Of a DNA stretch of 64,000 bases, positions 8,637 to 17,824 are shown one piece after another; position 1 is the first letter of the stretch; each line of letters begins with the position of its first letter. Origin of the DNA: UBA5704 sp036380715. Lineage in GTDB: Bacteria > Acidobacteriota > Thermoanaerobaculia > Multivoradales > UBA5704. A program made the translations under genes and the position numbers. Below the pieces are notes generated by a model. The model was not told the DNA's origin, ran no database searches, and saw only the letters and a list, made by a program, of their open reading frames with translations. The stretch lies in the NCBI GenBank assembly GCA_036380715.1, contig DASVEF010000299.1, positions 29,804-93,803 on the forward strand, given 5' to 3'.

Positions 8637-8663
8637 TAAATAGTCTCGGTCTACCGGCCGCAA
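8637..8663 (-). promoter_or_regulatory. weak candidate promoter of the oxoamine synthase fusion
   Basis: On the minus strand TTGCGG (8663-8658) and TATTTA (8642-8637) are 15 bases apart, about 20 bases before the ATG at 8617. The spacing is short and the leader would be very short, so this is only a candidate. Confidence 0.25.
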
Positions 8664-8705
8664 CCGTGGAGGGCCGGTTCGCCGATCGCCCGCCGGAGGA
8701 CGGTC

Positions 8706-10838
8706 CTACCGCCCAATGTCGCGCCGCTCCGACTCGGTCCGGGCCCGGAGCGCGCTCGCCAGGAAGCGGGCGGCGAGGCTCCGGGAGAGCAGGCCCCGCT
8801 CCCGGAGCACCTCCAGGGCGCCGGCCACGCACGAGCGGTACTTCCGGCTGCCCAGCGACGGGTCCAGAGGGTCGCACGGAATCTCGGGGAAGACGATCCG
8901 CTCGCCGGCCCTGATGTCGTAGAGGCGGTTGACGGTGCCCCCGGGCCACAGGACCTCCACCGTGGCGGTCTTGGCCCGGCCCAGCCCGAAGAGCTGCGCC
9001 AGGGCGTCCTGGGAGGCGAAGCCCGATCCGCCGGCGACGGGGCGCAGCGTGGTCCGTCCCCCCTCGGGGGTCACCCGGATCACGGCGCCGATGCCGTCCC
9101 GGTTGACCCGCCCGTCGGGCAGCAGGCCCACGGTTCCCAGCGTGCGGACCTCGACCCAGCCGTTGTCGTTGCCGTCGTTGATCTCCACGGCCAGCCCCCC
9201 GTCCGGGAACTCGAGCCCGTTCCAGGTGAAGGCGCCACCTGCGGCCGGGGCGAAGACCTCCACGTATCTGGCGGTGGCATCGAAGGGACTGCCGTACTCG
9301 ACGGGGTAGCGCTTCAGGGGGATCTCTTCCGGGATATCGAATGCGGAGGCGGTCACCAGATCCGGAAAGCCGTCCCGGTTCAGATCGCCGGTGGCGCCGC
9401 CATGGACGTTGCGCCGGGCGTGGTCCACGGCGAGGGCGTCCAGGTCGGCCTCGAAGCGGGCGGAGCAGCCCGGGTTGAGGAGGACGGCCCCGGGGTTGTC
9501 GGCGTTGATGGTGTGGAGGGAGCCGTCCAGGCTGCCGAAGAACACCACGTCCGGGTCGCCGTCGTTGTCCAGGTCCGGCGCCATCACAGCCCAGCCGAAG
9601 GGGGTGGCCCGGAGCGCCCCGGGCCCGGCGTCCACGAAGCCCCCTTCGGACGTTCCGAGGAAGGCCCGGGAAGAAAGCTGCCCCCGGGTGAAGGGTATGC
9701 CCACGACCGAGAAGACGTAGTCGCCCATGTTCGTGGCGAAGAAGTCCATGTGGCCGTCGCAGTCGAAGTCGGCGAACGCGAGGCCCATCCAGGACGTGCC
9801 GGGCAGGTCCGTGCCCACCCGATGGGTCACGGAGGTGAACCGGCCGGCGCCGTCGTTGTTCAGGACCTGGATTAGCCCGCGGCTCACTTCCGTCGGGGGG
9901 AGGCCCCCCTGGTCGTCGGCCTGGAGCAGGTCCACGTCCCCATCCTGGTCGTAGTCCACCAGGGCCAGGGCCCAGGTGATGGTGGCGGCGCCGTCCCGCG
10001 GCGGTCGGAAGCCGGTGAGGTTCCGGATGCCGGAGCTGACGCTCGCGTCCCGGAAGCGCAGGCGGCCTTCGTTCAGGAAGAGCTGGTTCGGGTGGCTGTG
10101 CTCCCAGGGCTCCACCAGGGTGGCGGTCCGGCGGCTCCAGTCGTAGGAGTTGGCCACCGCCAGGTCCAGCAGGCCGTCGCCGTCCACGTCGCCCACGGAG
10201 CAGTGGGTATGGCCCAGGTCGCTCTTGCCCAGGCCGCTCTCGGCGGTGGCGTCCCGGAAGGTGCCGTCGCCCCGGTTCTCGAACAGGCGGTTCGGCTCCG
10301 AGCGGCCCAGCACGACCAGATCCGGGTCGCCATCGTTGTCCAGATCGCCGAAGCAGACGCCGGTGGAGTCCTGGTCGGTGGCGGCGACGCCCGCCGCCTC
10401 CGCCACGTCCTCGAAGCGCAGGGCTCCGGTCTCCTCGAGGCGGTTGGCGTACAGGCTGTTGGCGGCACCGGGACCGTTGGTCACGTAGAGGTCCAGGTCG
10501 CCGTCGCGGTCGAAGTCGAGCAGCGCCACGCCTGGTGAGCCGCGGGGCTTCTCCGGCGTGGCGACGACCAGCGGCATCGTGTAGAGGGGCTGAGCCTTGA
10601 TCCGCTCGAAGACGGCGTTCGTGGCCGACGGCGCGCGCCGGTAGTCGATCCCGGAAGCCTCGTCCGCCGCCAGGTCGTGGAACGTGACGCCGGCCCCGAC
10701 GTCAGCGGCGGCCGGCACGCCCGCGCCTACGAGCACCGCACGCCGAGCGGACGCGGCTCGACCGTGCCCGCCGCAGGCGGCCAGCACGCCCGCGCCCACG
10801 AGCGCCGCGAGCAGGATCGTGGCGGTGCGGTGGAGCAT
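8706..10838 (-). CDS. CRTAC1-like secreted lipoprotein, VCBS/FG-GAP repeats and ASPIC/UnbV domain
   Basis: 710 residues. N-terminus MLHRTATILLAALVGAGVLAACGG is a lipoprotein signal with lipobox LAAC. The body carries repeated calcium-loop blades, for example DFDRDGDLDLYVTNG, DLDNDGDPDLVVLG, DVDGDGLLDLAVAN, DYDQDGDVDLLQAD and DLDNDGDPDVVFFG, as in integrin-like beta-propellers. The C-terminal third (VEVLWPGGTVNRLYDIRAGERIVF) is the ASPIC/UnbV module. Probably an outer-surface or periplasmic scaffold; no enzymatic role is known for the family. AAGGTGA precedes the ATG. A TATA-rich stretch at 10890-10902 upstream may hold its promoter. It shares architecture with the next gene upstream and is probably a paralogue. 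Confidence 0.85.
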   Translation of the reverse strand: MLHRTATILLAALVGAGVLAACGGHGRAASARRAVLVGAGVPAAADVGAGVTFHDLAADEASGIDYRRAPSATNAVFERIKAQPLYTMPLVVATPEKPRGSPGVALLDFDRDGDLDLYVTNGPGAANSLYANRLEETGALRFEDVAEAAGVAATDQDSTGVCFGDLDNDGDPDLVVLGRSEPNRLFENRGDGTFRDATAESGLGKSDLGHTHCSVGDVDGDGLLDLAVANSYDWSRRTATLVEPWEHSHPNQLFLNEGRLRFRDASVSSGIRNLTGFRPPRDGAATITWALALVDYDQDGDVDLLQADDQGGLPPTEVSRGLIQVLNNDGAGRFTSVTHRVGTDLPGTSWMGLAFADFDCDGHMDFFATNMGDYVFSVVGIPFTRGQLSSRAFLGTSEGGFVDAGPGALRATPFGWAVMAPDLDNDGDPDVVFFGSLDGSLHTINADNPGAVLLNPGCSARFEADLDALAVDHARRNVHGGATGDLNRDGFPDLVTASAFDIPEEIPLKRYPVEYGSPFDATARYVEVFAPAAGGAFTWNGLEFPDGGLAVEINDGNDNGWVEVRTLGTVGLLPDGRVNRDGIGAVIRVTPEGGRTTLRPVAGGSGFASQDALAQLFGLGRAKTATVEVLWPGGTVNRLYDIRAGERIVFPEIPCDPLDPSLGSRKYRSCVAGALEVLRERGLLSRSLAARFLASALRARTESERRDIGR

Positions 10839-10985
10839 CGATCACCTTCTCTCTGATTGGTCCGACGGACAGAGAATCGCCACCTCGCTATACATTATGA
10901 GGTGCGCGCGAATGACGGAGCGGGACAGGAGGTGGCGGCCGACACGCGCGGGACGGCGAACGGCCAGACCCTCAGCAGGATCGAG

Positions 10986-13900
10986 TCAGCGTAGCTCCCG
11001 CGTCAACCACTTCACCACGTACTCGCGCAGCTCCGGCATCTCGGGGAACGGCTCGCCATAGCTCTTCATGGCGCGGAACGGCAGCGGCTCCATCCGCAGC
11101 GCTTCATAGGTATTGCGGTCGGCGTCCTTGTCCCAGCCCTGGCTCTGCAGGAAGACGGTGCGGGTCCATCCGTCGCGGACGGGAGGCAGGCCGGAGGCCT
11201 CGAATTCGAGGGCGATCTCGTCGCCGGGAGCGAGGATGACCGAGCGGTCGTCCGTCTGCGCCAGCAGCTCGCGCACGTCGCCGTAGCGGGTGTAGCGGCC
11301 GGGGAACGGCAGCCACGGCGACTCGCCCGCCACCTTCTCGTACTCGAAGCCGTGAGGACCGTTGGGCGAGTTGCGGACGAGCCGGGAGAAGCCGCGGTAG
11401 CGCAGCTCCGCCTGACGAGGCGCCACGCGGGCGCGGACGACGGGGAGGGCGTCGGATGGCTGGCGGGTCCAGGCGATCCTGTCCCAGCCCAGCCACAGGG
11501 AGGTGACGATGCGCAGACGGCGGGCGCCTGAGGGCAGCGGCGGCGCGTCGACCACCATGGTCTTGGTCTTGCCCGCCGGGAAGCCCATCGAGGGCATCAG
11601 GACCTCCCAACCCTTCTCCGTTTCCACTTCCAGGCGAGGCGGCAGATAGGGAAAGTCGGGACGCTGGGCCGAGGCTAAGTTCAGGCTCGCGTCGGCGGGG
11701 AAGATCCAGCCGTCGAGATGGAGCCGCACCGGGCCGCCGGGCGCCTCGCCGAGATCGAAGGTGAACGTCCACGCTCGCGCCACTCCCTGGTAGGGGCTCG
11801 GCTCGTAGCCGGAGGCGTAGACGTCGTCGCGGGCGCGGACGCGGTCCGTCACCTCGGCCCCTCCACCGTCCCAGGCGGCAGCGACCGGGCGGAGCCCTTG
11901 CGAGGCGAGCACGCGCACCGGCTGGCGCCGGCCGGGCTCCACCTTGAGGCTGCTCGCCACCTCGACGGCGGCGGGATGGTCCACCACCCAGAGCCGAACG
12001 GCGTCGAAGAAGGCGGCTTCCCACAGCTCCTCGGTGATTCGAAGGCGATAGGCGCCGCCGGCCGGCCGGGCGCCGTCCACCCGCACCAACTCGTCGGGAT
12101 CCGCGCCGGCCCAGACGCCGGGCGCCACCGGCAGGCCGATCGGCGAATTCCACAGCAGGTCGGTGACGAAGTCGAAGCGCTCGCCGGTCCAGGCATAGAG
12201 GAACGGGCAGCTTCCCTTGAGGAGCTGCTCTTCCACCACCCGCTGGTCCACCTGCGGCTGGAGCCGGCTCTGCGGCACGCCGTTCGTCCAGGTCACCCGC
12301 AGGATGTCGGCCTGGCGCAGGCCGCCGAGACCGAAGTGGGTGACGGCGCCGGTGACCTCGCGGAGCTGGTAGGCGCTGCCGGAGCGCACCTCGACGACGG
12401 CGCCGAGCCCCTGGAGGTTGTTCTTGCCGCTGCCCTGGGTCAGCGCCCGCAGCCGCACGGCGAGCCAACGGTTCTTGTTCCCGCCCGCGTTCTCCAGCCG
12501 GTGGAGACCGGAGGCTCCGGCCGCGACGAGATCGAGGTCGCCGTCGGAGTCGAGGTCGGCGGCGATCAATGTGGCGGCTGACACCGGCGCGCCCTCGACC
12601 GGCAACGGCTCGAAGACGGGCGCGGCGATGGTGCCCCGCTGGCCGAGCACCACCACGCCGTCCGGACCGGCAGCGGCCAGGTCGAGCCGACCGTCGTTGT
12701 CGGCGTCGAAGGCGAGCACGGAAGTGAGCCGCTTGCTGCCGGGCAGTCCCGGGAGCGGCCAGGGGACGAAGCGGCCGCCCACGTTGTGCCAGAGGCTGAG
12801 CCCGGAGCCGGCGGCGGCGAGGTCCGGCAGGCCGTCGTTGTCCAGATCGGCGCTGGCGACGGCCTCGACGGGTGCGGAAGCCGCGAGCCCGCCGGCGGCG
12901 GTGCGGTCGGCGAACCGGCCCTGACGCTGGTTGTCGATCCAGGCGATCCCCTGCGCGTGGGCCATGACCAGGTCGAGATCGCCGTCGCGGTCGAGATCGC
13001 TCGCCGCGAGGTCCCGGATCCCGGCGAACGGGAGCCGCGGCAAAGTCTGCGGTCCGACGGGCTCGAGCGGCCCTTGAAGCGCGTTGCGGAAGAGCTCGAT
13101 CGCGGGCGTCTCGCCGCCGCCCACGGCAAGGTCGAGATCTCCCTCGATGTCGAAATCGAGCACGGCGGCGGCCGTTCCTCCCGCCTTGGTCAACCCGGCG
13201 CCGGAGGTCGCGTCATCGAAGCCCCCGTCCCCCCTCCCCCGCCAGAAGACGACCCGCTTGGGTCCGAAGCCGATCAGGTCGGTCCGGCCGTCGTTGTCGA
13301 GGTCCGCGGCCAGGAGCCCTTCGATTCCCGCCGCCTCCGGCCCCGCCACGGGCTCGCCGCCGCGCCGCACCTCCAACCGCGGCGCCTCACCGCCTTGGAC
13401 CCAGGCGAGGTCCGCCTTGTCGTCGCCGTCGAAGTCGGCGGCGGCCAGGGCGCGGTCGGCGGCCGGCTCGGCCGCGAGCGCGGCGGTCTGGAAGCGCACC
13501 GGCAATGGATCGCCGAAGGAGGAAGGAGGCGGCTCGGCCGCGAACCGCTCGACGGGAAGGCCCAGGACGCCGGGCAACAGCTCATTCAGGCTCTGCTGGT
13601 AAACGGCGGTGGGCTTCAGGACGTTTTCCAGGCGGATGGCCGGCACACGGGCCGCCGCCACCTCTCCAGATTCCAGTGCGGCGAGCACCGGCGCCAGGGC
13701 AGAGGAAGCCGCCGGAGACGCCGTGCCGGCCAGCTCGCGAACGCGCAGGAAGGCCCGCGTGGCTTCCGCGCGGTCGCCGGCGGCGACGGCCCGCTGACCG
13801 GCTTGGAGCAGGACGACCAGGTTCTCCGGCCGCAGCCGCGAGAGAGCCTTCAAGGCGTCCGCGAGGGCCGCTTCGGCCTCCGGACCGGAAAGCTGCGCCG

Positions 13901-14324
13901 CCTGGCGGTAGAGCGAGTATTGGACGTCCACGCGATCCGGCGCCGCCTGCACGGCTCGGCGGTAGGCGGCGAGCGCCTCTTCGGGCTTGCCGCTCCAGTG
14001 CAGCACGTCCCCCTGAATCGCCAGCAGGTCGGCCCGGTCCGGCGCCTTGGCGAGCGCCTGCGCGATCCAACTCTGGGCCTCCTCGTTCTTCTGCTGCCGC
14101 AGGGCGGCGATGGCGAGGTTGGCGTAGGCGAGAGGATCGGCCGGCGCCAGCTCCTGGAGCTTGCGGAAGGTTTTGGCGGCCTCGGCGGGCCGCTCGTTCT
14201 CGAGCTGGGCCAGGCCGAGGTTGCGCAGCGTCGCGGCCTGGCTGGAGACCGGCGCGGATGCAGGCTGCGGAGCGGGACCCGGCATCAAGAAAGCGAGGGC
14301 GAGGAGGAGGAGCAGACAGATCAT
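10986..14324 (-). CDS. secreted TPR - VCBS - ASPIC/UnbV protein
   Basis: The ATG at 14324 gives MICLLLLLALAFLMPGPAP, a clear signal peptide, and is preferred over an upstream in-frame ATG at 14360 that lies in repeat-like DNA. About 1,112 residues: TPR repeats near 30-160 (LRNLGLAQLENERPAEAAK, AYANLAIAALRQQKNEEA, GDVLHWSGKPEEALAAYRR), then about eight VCBS blades (DFDGDDKADLAWVQG, DLDRDGDLDLVMAHA, DLDSDGDLDLVAAGA), then an ASPIC/UnbV segment (ADILRVTWTNGVPQSRLQP), and about 400 more residues of beta-rich extracellular sequence with no recognised domain. It is located outside the cytoplasm; function unknown. The large C-terminal extension is the main difference from the neighbouring paralogue. 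Confidence 0.85.
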   Translation of the reverse strand: MICLLLLLALAFLMPGPAPQPASAPVSSQAATLRNLGLAQLENERPAEAAKTFRKLQELAPADPLAYANLAIAALRQQKNEEAQSWIAQALAKAPDRADLLAIQGDVLHWSGKPEEALAAYRRAVQAAPDRVDVQYSLYRQAAQLSGPEAEAALADALKALSRLRPENLVVLLQAGQRAVAAGDRAEATRAFLRVRELAGTASPAASSALAPVLAALESGEVAAARVPAIRLENVLKPTAVYQQSLNELLPGVLGLPVERFAAEPPPSSFGDPLPVRFQTAALAAEPAADRALAAADFDGDDKADLAWVQGGEAPRLEVRRGGEPVAGPEAAGIEGLLAADLDNDGRTDLIGFGPKRVVFWRGRGDGGFDDATSGAGLTKAGGTAAAVLDFDIEGDLDLAVGGGETPAIELFRNALQGPLEPVGPQTLPRLPFAGIRDLAASDLDRDGDLDLVMAHAQGIAWIDNQRQGRFADRTAAGGLAASAPVEAVASADLDNDGLPDLAAAGSGLSLWHNVGGRFVPWPLPGLPGSKRLTSVLAFDADNDGRLDLAAAGPDGVVVLGQRGTIAAPVFEPLPVEGAPVSAATLIAADLDSDGDLDLVAAGASGLHRLENAGGNKNRWLAVRLRALTQGSGKNNLQGLGAVVEVRSGSAYQLREVTGAVTHFGLGGLRQADILRVTWTNGVPQSRLQPQVDQRVVEEQLLKGSCPFLYAWTGERFDFVTDLLWNSPIGLPVAPGVWAGADPDELVRVDGARPAGGAYRLRITEELWEAAFFDAVRLWVVDHPAAVEVASSLKVEPGRRQPVRVLASQGLRPVAAAWDGGGAEVTDRVRARDDVYASGYEPSPYQGVARAWTFTFDLGEAPGGPVRLHLDGWIFPADASLNLASAQRPDFPYLPPRLEVETEKGWEVLMPSMGFPAGKTKTMVVDAPPLPSGARRLRIVTSLWLGWDRIAWTRQPSDALPVVRARVAPRQAELRYRGFSRLVRNSPNGPHGFEYEKVAGESPWLPFPGRYTRYGDVRELLAQTDDRSVILAPGDEIALEFEASGLPPVRDGWTRTVFLQSQGWDKDADRNTYEALRMEPLPFRAMKSYGEPFPEMPELREYVVKWLTRELR

Positions 14325-14653
14325 GCGAACCGCATTGTATCGTCCGCGCGGGCCCCTCACCTCCCCGGCCCTCCTCTCCCCGAGGGTCTGTGAATATATC
14401 GAGGGTCACTGCTGTCCAAGAACGGTCTGCCAGGCTGATGAGAAGCCAGTCGCGAGGCGGGTTTCTGTGGTCCAGAGCGGCACTTTGGCGGTCCAGGTCT
14501 GGGGGGTCATGAAGGGAGCTGTCCAAGAGACCCAGCAAGGAGAGGCTGAGCTGTTCAGGAGGTGGCAGCCGGGGCGGAGTATCAAAGGACTTGTTCAACT
14601 ACTCATTCAGATCGCGGTAGGTAAACAGGTTCCAGACGCAGGAGCGAGGCTAG
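14325..14653. other. gene-poor stretch with an unclassified minus-strand fragment
   Basis: A degenerate half of the intergenic CCCTCACC...CCTCTCCCC element lies at about 14347-14390. From 14598 down to about 14393 the minus strand is open and reads LSLSLLGLLDSSLHDPPD...HRNPPRDWLLISLADRSW...; it looks protein-like but I cannot assign a family, and it runs directly into the repeat. It could be the tail of a lost mobile-element gene. No RNA gene or promoter was seen here. Confidence 0.35.
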
Positions 14654-14972
14654 GTGGAGGGCCTTGAAGAACAGCTCGATCGGGGCCTAGCAGGTGTCAG
14701 CCTCCGCCTCGTCGAGCGGCTCAAGGAGCGCTTCGACCCACTCCGCGCGCCACTCCTGCGGGTCGTCTTCAACCTCGACCGCCGGGTCGACCTGCCGGCG
14801 ATGGAGGGGCTCTCGGTCCGGCTCCGGCCGACGCCGATCACCCACACGCAGCTCGACTTGAGCGTCAACGTCCTCGAAGAGGGAGGCCGCCTCGGGCGGA
14901 GACGGCGGGCCGCCCGGCTACGCCCCGGAGCCGGTGGCGGTCGGCGAGGGGGGAGTGATTGCAAATAAATAA
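14654..14972 (+). pseudogene. orphan NRPS condensation-domain fragment
   Basis: The plus strand reads VSLRLVERLKERFDPLRAP, LLRVVFNLDRRVDLPAMEG, then PTPITHTQLDLSVNVLEEG. This is the late part of a condensation domain (VERLxPxRDxSRxPLFQVMF...FDLSLxVxE in the family). Codons are strongly G/C-ending, so this was coding DNA. After LEEG the frame turns into Arg-rich sequence ending at 14968, whereas the +1 frame reads REAASGGDGGPPGYAPEP and ends at 14972, suggesting a frameshift. The first 300 residues of the domain, including HHxxxDG, are missing. It may be the scar of an NRPS once linked to the adenylation-oxoamine synthase gene, but the strands differ and there is no direct proof. Confidence 0.55.
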
Positions 14973-15044
14973 AATGGTATACCCAAAGGAAAAAGGGGTC
15001 GTCACCGGCTCTCGCTTCCTGGACAAGAGGATAAACTCCGCACC

Positions 15045-15623
15045 ATGCGCGTCCTCGTTCTGGAGAATCGGGACGCCTTCACCCCGGATCTGGTGAAGGC
15101 TCTGGAGGCGCTCGACGCGGAGTGCCTGGTCCACCGCGCGGGCAATCTCGACCTGGAAGCCGTCCAGGCGCTCAGGCCGAAGCGGATACTGCTCTCGCCC
15201 GGATCGCTCGGGCCGAAGAAGATCAAGGTCTGTGGAGAGGTGGTCGAGAAGCTGGCGGGAGAGATCCCGATCCTCGGCATCTGCCAGGGCGTGCAGGTGA
15301 TCGCCTCGGTCGCGGGAGCGCGCATCCTGTCCACAAAGAAGAAGGTGGAGGGCAAGACCTCGATGGTCCGCCACGACGGCAAGGGGCTCTATCGGGCTCT
15401 GCCGAACCCGTTCACGGCGGCCTGCTCTCCCCTCGTGGTGATCGATCCCACCCACGAGCCCCACTTCGTCGAGCTCAGCGCCTGGAACGAGGACGGCGCG
15501 GTCCTGGGGCTCCGCATCGGAGGGCTCGGCGTCGAGGGGGTGCAGCTCCACCCGGAGGCGTTCCTCACCGAATCGGGGACCGATCTGCTGTTCAACTTCC
15601 TCTACCGCTCCCAGACCTGGTAG
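15045..15623 (+). CDS. pabA: aminodeoxychorismate synthase glutaminase subunit (PabA/TrpG type)
   Basis: 192-residue class I glutamine amidotransferase. The nucleophile elbow is LGICQGVQ with Cys80, and the His-Glu pair is in LHPEAF (H169, E171). The usual motif is GICLGHQ, so the Leu and His after Cys are replaced by Gln and Val, which is unusual. It supplies ammonia to PabB for 4-amino-4-deoxychorismate formation in folate synthesis. pabB begins three bases after the stop and pabC follows, which favours PabA over TrpG; the same subunit can serve both pathways in many bacteria. Seven-residue-scale changes in the oxyanion loop (SPGSLGPKK) set it apart from canonical PabA. Confidence 0.8.
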   Translation: MRVLVLENRDAFTPDLVKALEALDAECLVHRAGNLDLEAVQALRPKRILLSPGSLGPKKIKVCGEVVEKLAGEIPILGICQGVQVIASVAGARILSTKKKVEGKTSMVRHDGKGLYRALPNPFTAACSPLVVIDPTHEPHFVELSAWNEDGAVLGLRIGGLGVEGVQLHPEAFLTESGTDLLFNFLYRSQTW

Positions 15624-15626
15624 GCC

Positions 15627-17096
15627 ATGTGGTCCGACCGGTTGCCCGAAACGAGGCGGCGCCGGCTCATGGAGCGGTTGCGGGGGGTCCTCCCCGCTCC
15701 CCTCCCTCACTCTCGCGGCGCCACGACCCCGCTCCGGAGCCCCGGCGCACCCGCCCGGCCGGAGCAGGTCGCCGAGGAGCTGCGCCACCTCCCCGGCTTC
15801 GCCTGGCTCGACGGCGGCGGGGAGAGGGATCACCGGTTTTTCGTTCAGCCGTTGGCTGTGCTGACCGCGCGCAAGGGACGGGCGGCCGTCGTAGGGCCGG
15901 CCGGCCGGATTACGTTCTCGGCGGGAGGGTTCGGCCTGCTGGAGGCAGCCTTCGCCGCCTGGGGCGGTCCGGCCAAGGCTTTTCTGACCGGTTATCTCGG
16001 CTATGAGCTGTGCGCCGAGCTCGAACGCTTCGCTCCGGTCTCCCCCGCCGATCTGGAGGACGATCTGAAGACGCCCGACCTCCACCTGGCGCTCTACGTC
16101 TCGTGCCTGCGCTGGGACGGCCGGAGTTGGACCCTGGAGAGCACCGACGCCTGGCCGGGGATGGGCGATCCGGTCCGCGAGGCCGAGCGCGTGCTCGCCG
16201 CCGCCCGGAGGCGCGAGATCCCGGCTCCCCCAGAGAGTCGCCTGACCTCGGGACCGGTGGTCAGCCGGCCCTCGCGCCCCGGCTTCGAGGCGGGCGTCGA
16301 GCGGATCGTGGAGCGCATCCGCACCGGCGAGGTCTATCAGGTGAACCTCTGCCGCCGGCTGGAAGCCCCGCTCTCTCCGGAGGATGTCTGGCCTCTCTAT
16401 CAGAGGCTGCGCGCCGCGAGCCCCGCCACCCATGGCGCGTTCCTGGACCTCGGGCGCAGTGATTCTCATCGGGCCCTGCTCTCCGTCAGCCCGGAGCTGT
16501 TCCTTTCGGTCCGCGATGGAGTGGTCGAGACCCGCCCAATCAAGGGGACCCGGCCGCGCGGAGCCACGCCGCGCGAGGATCGGGCCCTGGCCCGCGAGCT
16601 CCAGGAGAGCGTCAAGGACCAGGCGGAGCTGACCATGATCGTCGACGTGGCGCGCAACGATCTGGGGAGGGTCTGCGAGACCGGCACCGTGGAGGTGGTC
16701 CGCCACGCCGAGCTGGTGACGCTGCCGACCCTGCACCACACGGTCTCCACGATCCGCGGCAAGCTGCGCGCGGACGAGAGCCTGGTCGCGCTCTTGCGCG
16801 CCGCCTTTCCGCCGGCCTCGATCACCGGCGCGCCGAAGATCCAGGCGATCGTGGTGGCCGCGGCCGAGGAGGAACGCCGGCGCGGTCCGGCCATGGGGGC
16901 CGTGGGCTGGCTCTCGCTCGGCGGCGACCTGGAGCTGTCGGTGGCGATCCGCACGGCGGTCGCGGCCCGCGGGCGAGTCACCTACCACGCCGGCTGCGGC
17001 ATCGTCGTCGATTCCGATCCGGAGCTCGAATTTGCTGAAAGCACGGTCAAGGCGCGGGCCTTTCTCTCCGCCCTCGGCGTCCCGGAGGTGACGTGA
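15627..17096 (+). CDS. pabB: aminodeoxychorismate synthase component I
   Basis: 489 residues of the chorismate-binding family. Seen: RIRTGEVYQVNLCRRLEAP, the conserved IxxGDxxQxNL-like entry to the catalytic domain; ETRPIKGTRPRG, with the active-site Lys typical of PabB/TrpE; MIVDVARNDLGRV, and ASITGAPKIQAI. The N-terminal 150 residues are the less conserved regulatory half. It converts chorismate and ammonia to 4-amino-4-deoxychorismate. The stop overlaps the GTG start of pabC by four bases. Assignment to PabB rather than TrpE rests on the KGTRPRG Lys and the pabC neighbour. Confidence 0.88.
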   Translation: MWSDRLPETRRRRLMERLRGVLPAPLPHSRGATTPLRSPGAPARPEQVAEELRHLPGFAWLDGGGERDHRFFVQPLAVLTARKGRAAVVGPAGRITFSAGGFGLLEAAFAAWGGPAKAFLTGYLGYELCAELERFAPVSPADLEDDLKTPDLHLALYVSCLRWDGRSWTLESTDAWPGMGDPVREAERVLAAARRREIPAPPESRLTSGPVVSRPSRPGFEAGVERIVERIRTGEVYQVNLCRRLEAPLSPEDVWPLYQRLRAASPATHGAFLDLGRSDSHRALLSVSPELFLSVRDGVVETRPIKGTRPRGATPREDRALARELQESVKDQAELTMIVDVARNDLGRVCETGTVEVVRHAELVTLPTLHHTVSTIRGKLRADESLVALLRAAFPPASITGAPKIQAIVVAAAEEERRRGPAMGAVGWLSLGGDLELSVAIRTAVAARGRVTYHAGCGIVVDSDPELEFAESTVKARAFLSALGVPEVT

Positions 17097-17824
17097 TCCT
17101 CGCTTGGTGGAACGGCCTCACTCTGCCGGATAACATTGTCCGGATCGATCCCGACGACGCCGGCTTCCTCTACGGCGACGGCCTGTTCGAGACCCTGCGC
17201 GTCGACCACGGCCAGGCCCTGGACGTCGAAGCCCACCTGGACCGCCTCTTCGCCGGCTTCCCCCGGATCGGGATCGACATCCCCGAGGACCGGGAGATGC
17301 TGGAGCGCGGCATCGCCGCGGTCGCCGAGCAGGCCCCCCGTCCGGTGTCACGCTTGCGGATTACGGTCACCCACGGCGCCGGCGCCGAGCCCACTCGGCT
17401 GATCCGGGCGGTCCCCTATTCACCCCCCGGCGAAGGGATGTACCGGAACGGCGTGCCGGTGATCCTCCTTCCCGACTTCCGGGTCGATTCGCAGAGTCCC
17501 CTCGCCGGGCTCAAGAGCCTCTGCTATCAGATGAATCGCCTGGCACTCCTCCGTGCGGAGGCTGCGGGGGCTTTCGATGCCCTGCTGCTCAACGAGCGCG
17601 GGCTCCTGGCAGGTGGATCGAGGAGCAATGTAATCCTGACCCTCCCCGACGGCGTCTTCACCCCTCCGTTGGCGGATGGCTGCCTTCCGGGGACCGTGCG
17701 GCGGCGCCTCTTAGAAAAGGGAAAGGTTGTTGAGCGGTCGCTGACGCCCGAGGATCTGGAGAACGCGAGGGAGGTTTTTTTAACGAACAGTCTGATCGGG
17801 GTGCTGCGGGCCCTCACCCCCTGA
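17093..17824 (+). CDS. pabC: 4-amino-4-deoxychorismate lyase (class IV PLP enzyme)
   Basis: 243 residues starting at a GTG that overlaps pabB. Seen: DDAGFLYGDGLFETLRV, typical of class IV aminotransferase folds; catalytic Lys141 in LAGLKSLCYQMNRLALL; and NERGLLAGGSRSNVILTLPDG, the cofactor phosphate loop. It releases pyruvate to give p-aminobenzoate, the last step of the operon. A D-amino-acid aminotransferase function is possible for the fold, but context favours PabC. The last codons (RALTP-stop) are contributed by an intergenic repeat whose hairpin then acts as the likely terminator. Confidence 0.87.
   Translation: MILAWWNGLTLPDNIVRIDPDDAGFLYGDGLFETLRVDHGQALDVEAHLDRLFAGFPRIGIDIPEDREMLERGIAAVAEQAPRPVSRLRITVTHGAGAEPTRLIRAVPYSPPGEGMYRNGVPVILLPDFRVDSQSPLAGLKSLCYQMNRLALLRAEAAGAFDALLLNERGLLAGGSRSNVILTLPDGVFTPPLADGCLPGTVRRRLLEKGKVVERSLTPEDLENAREVFLTNSLIGVLRALTP

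Noticed and set aside
14393..14598. Minus-strand fragment reading NPPRDWLLISLADRSW as a transposase end
   Set aside because: No motif ties it to a named transposase family; kept as unclassified.
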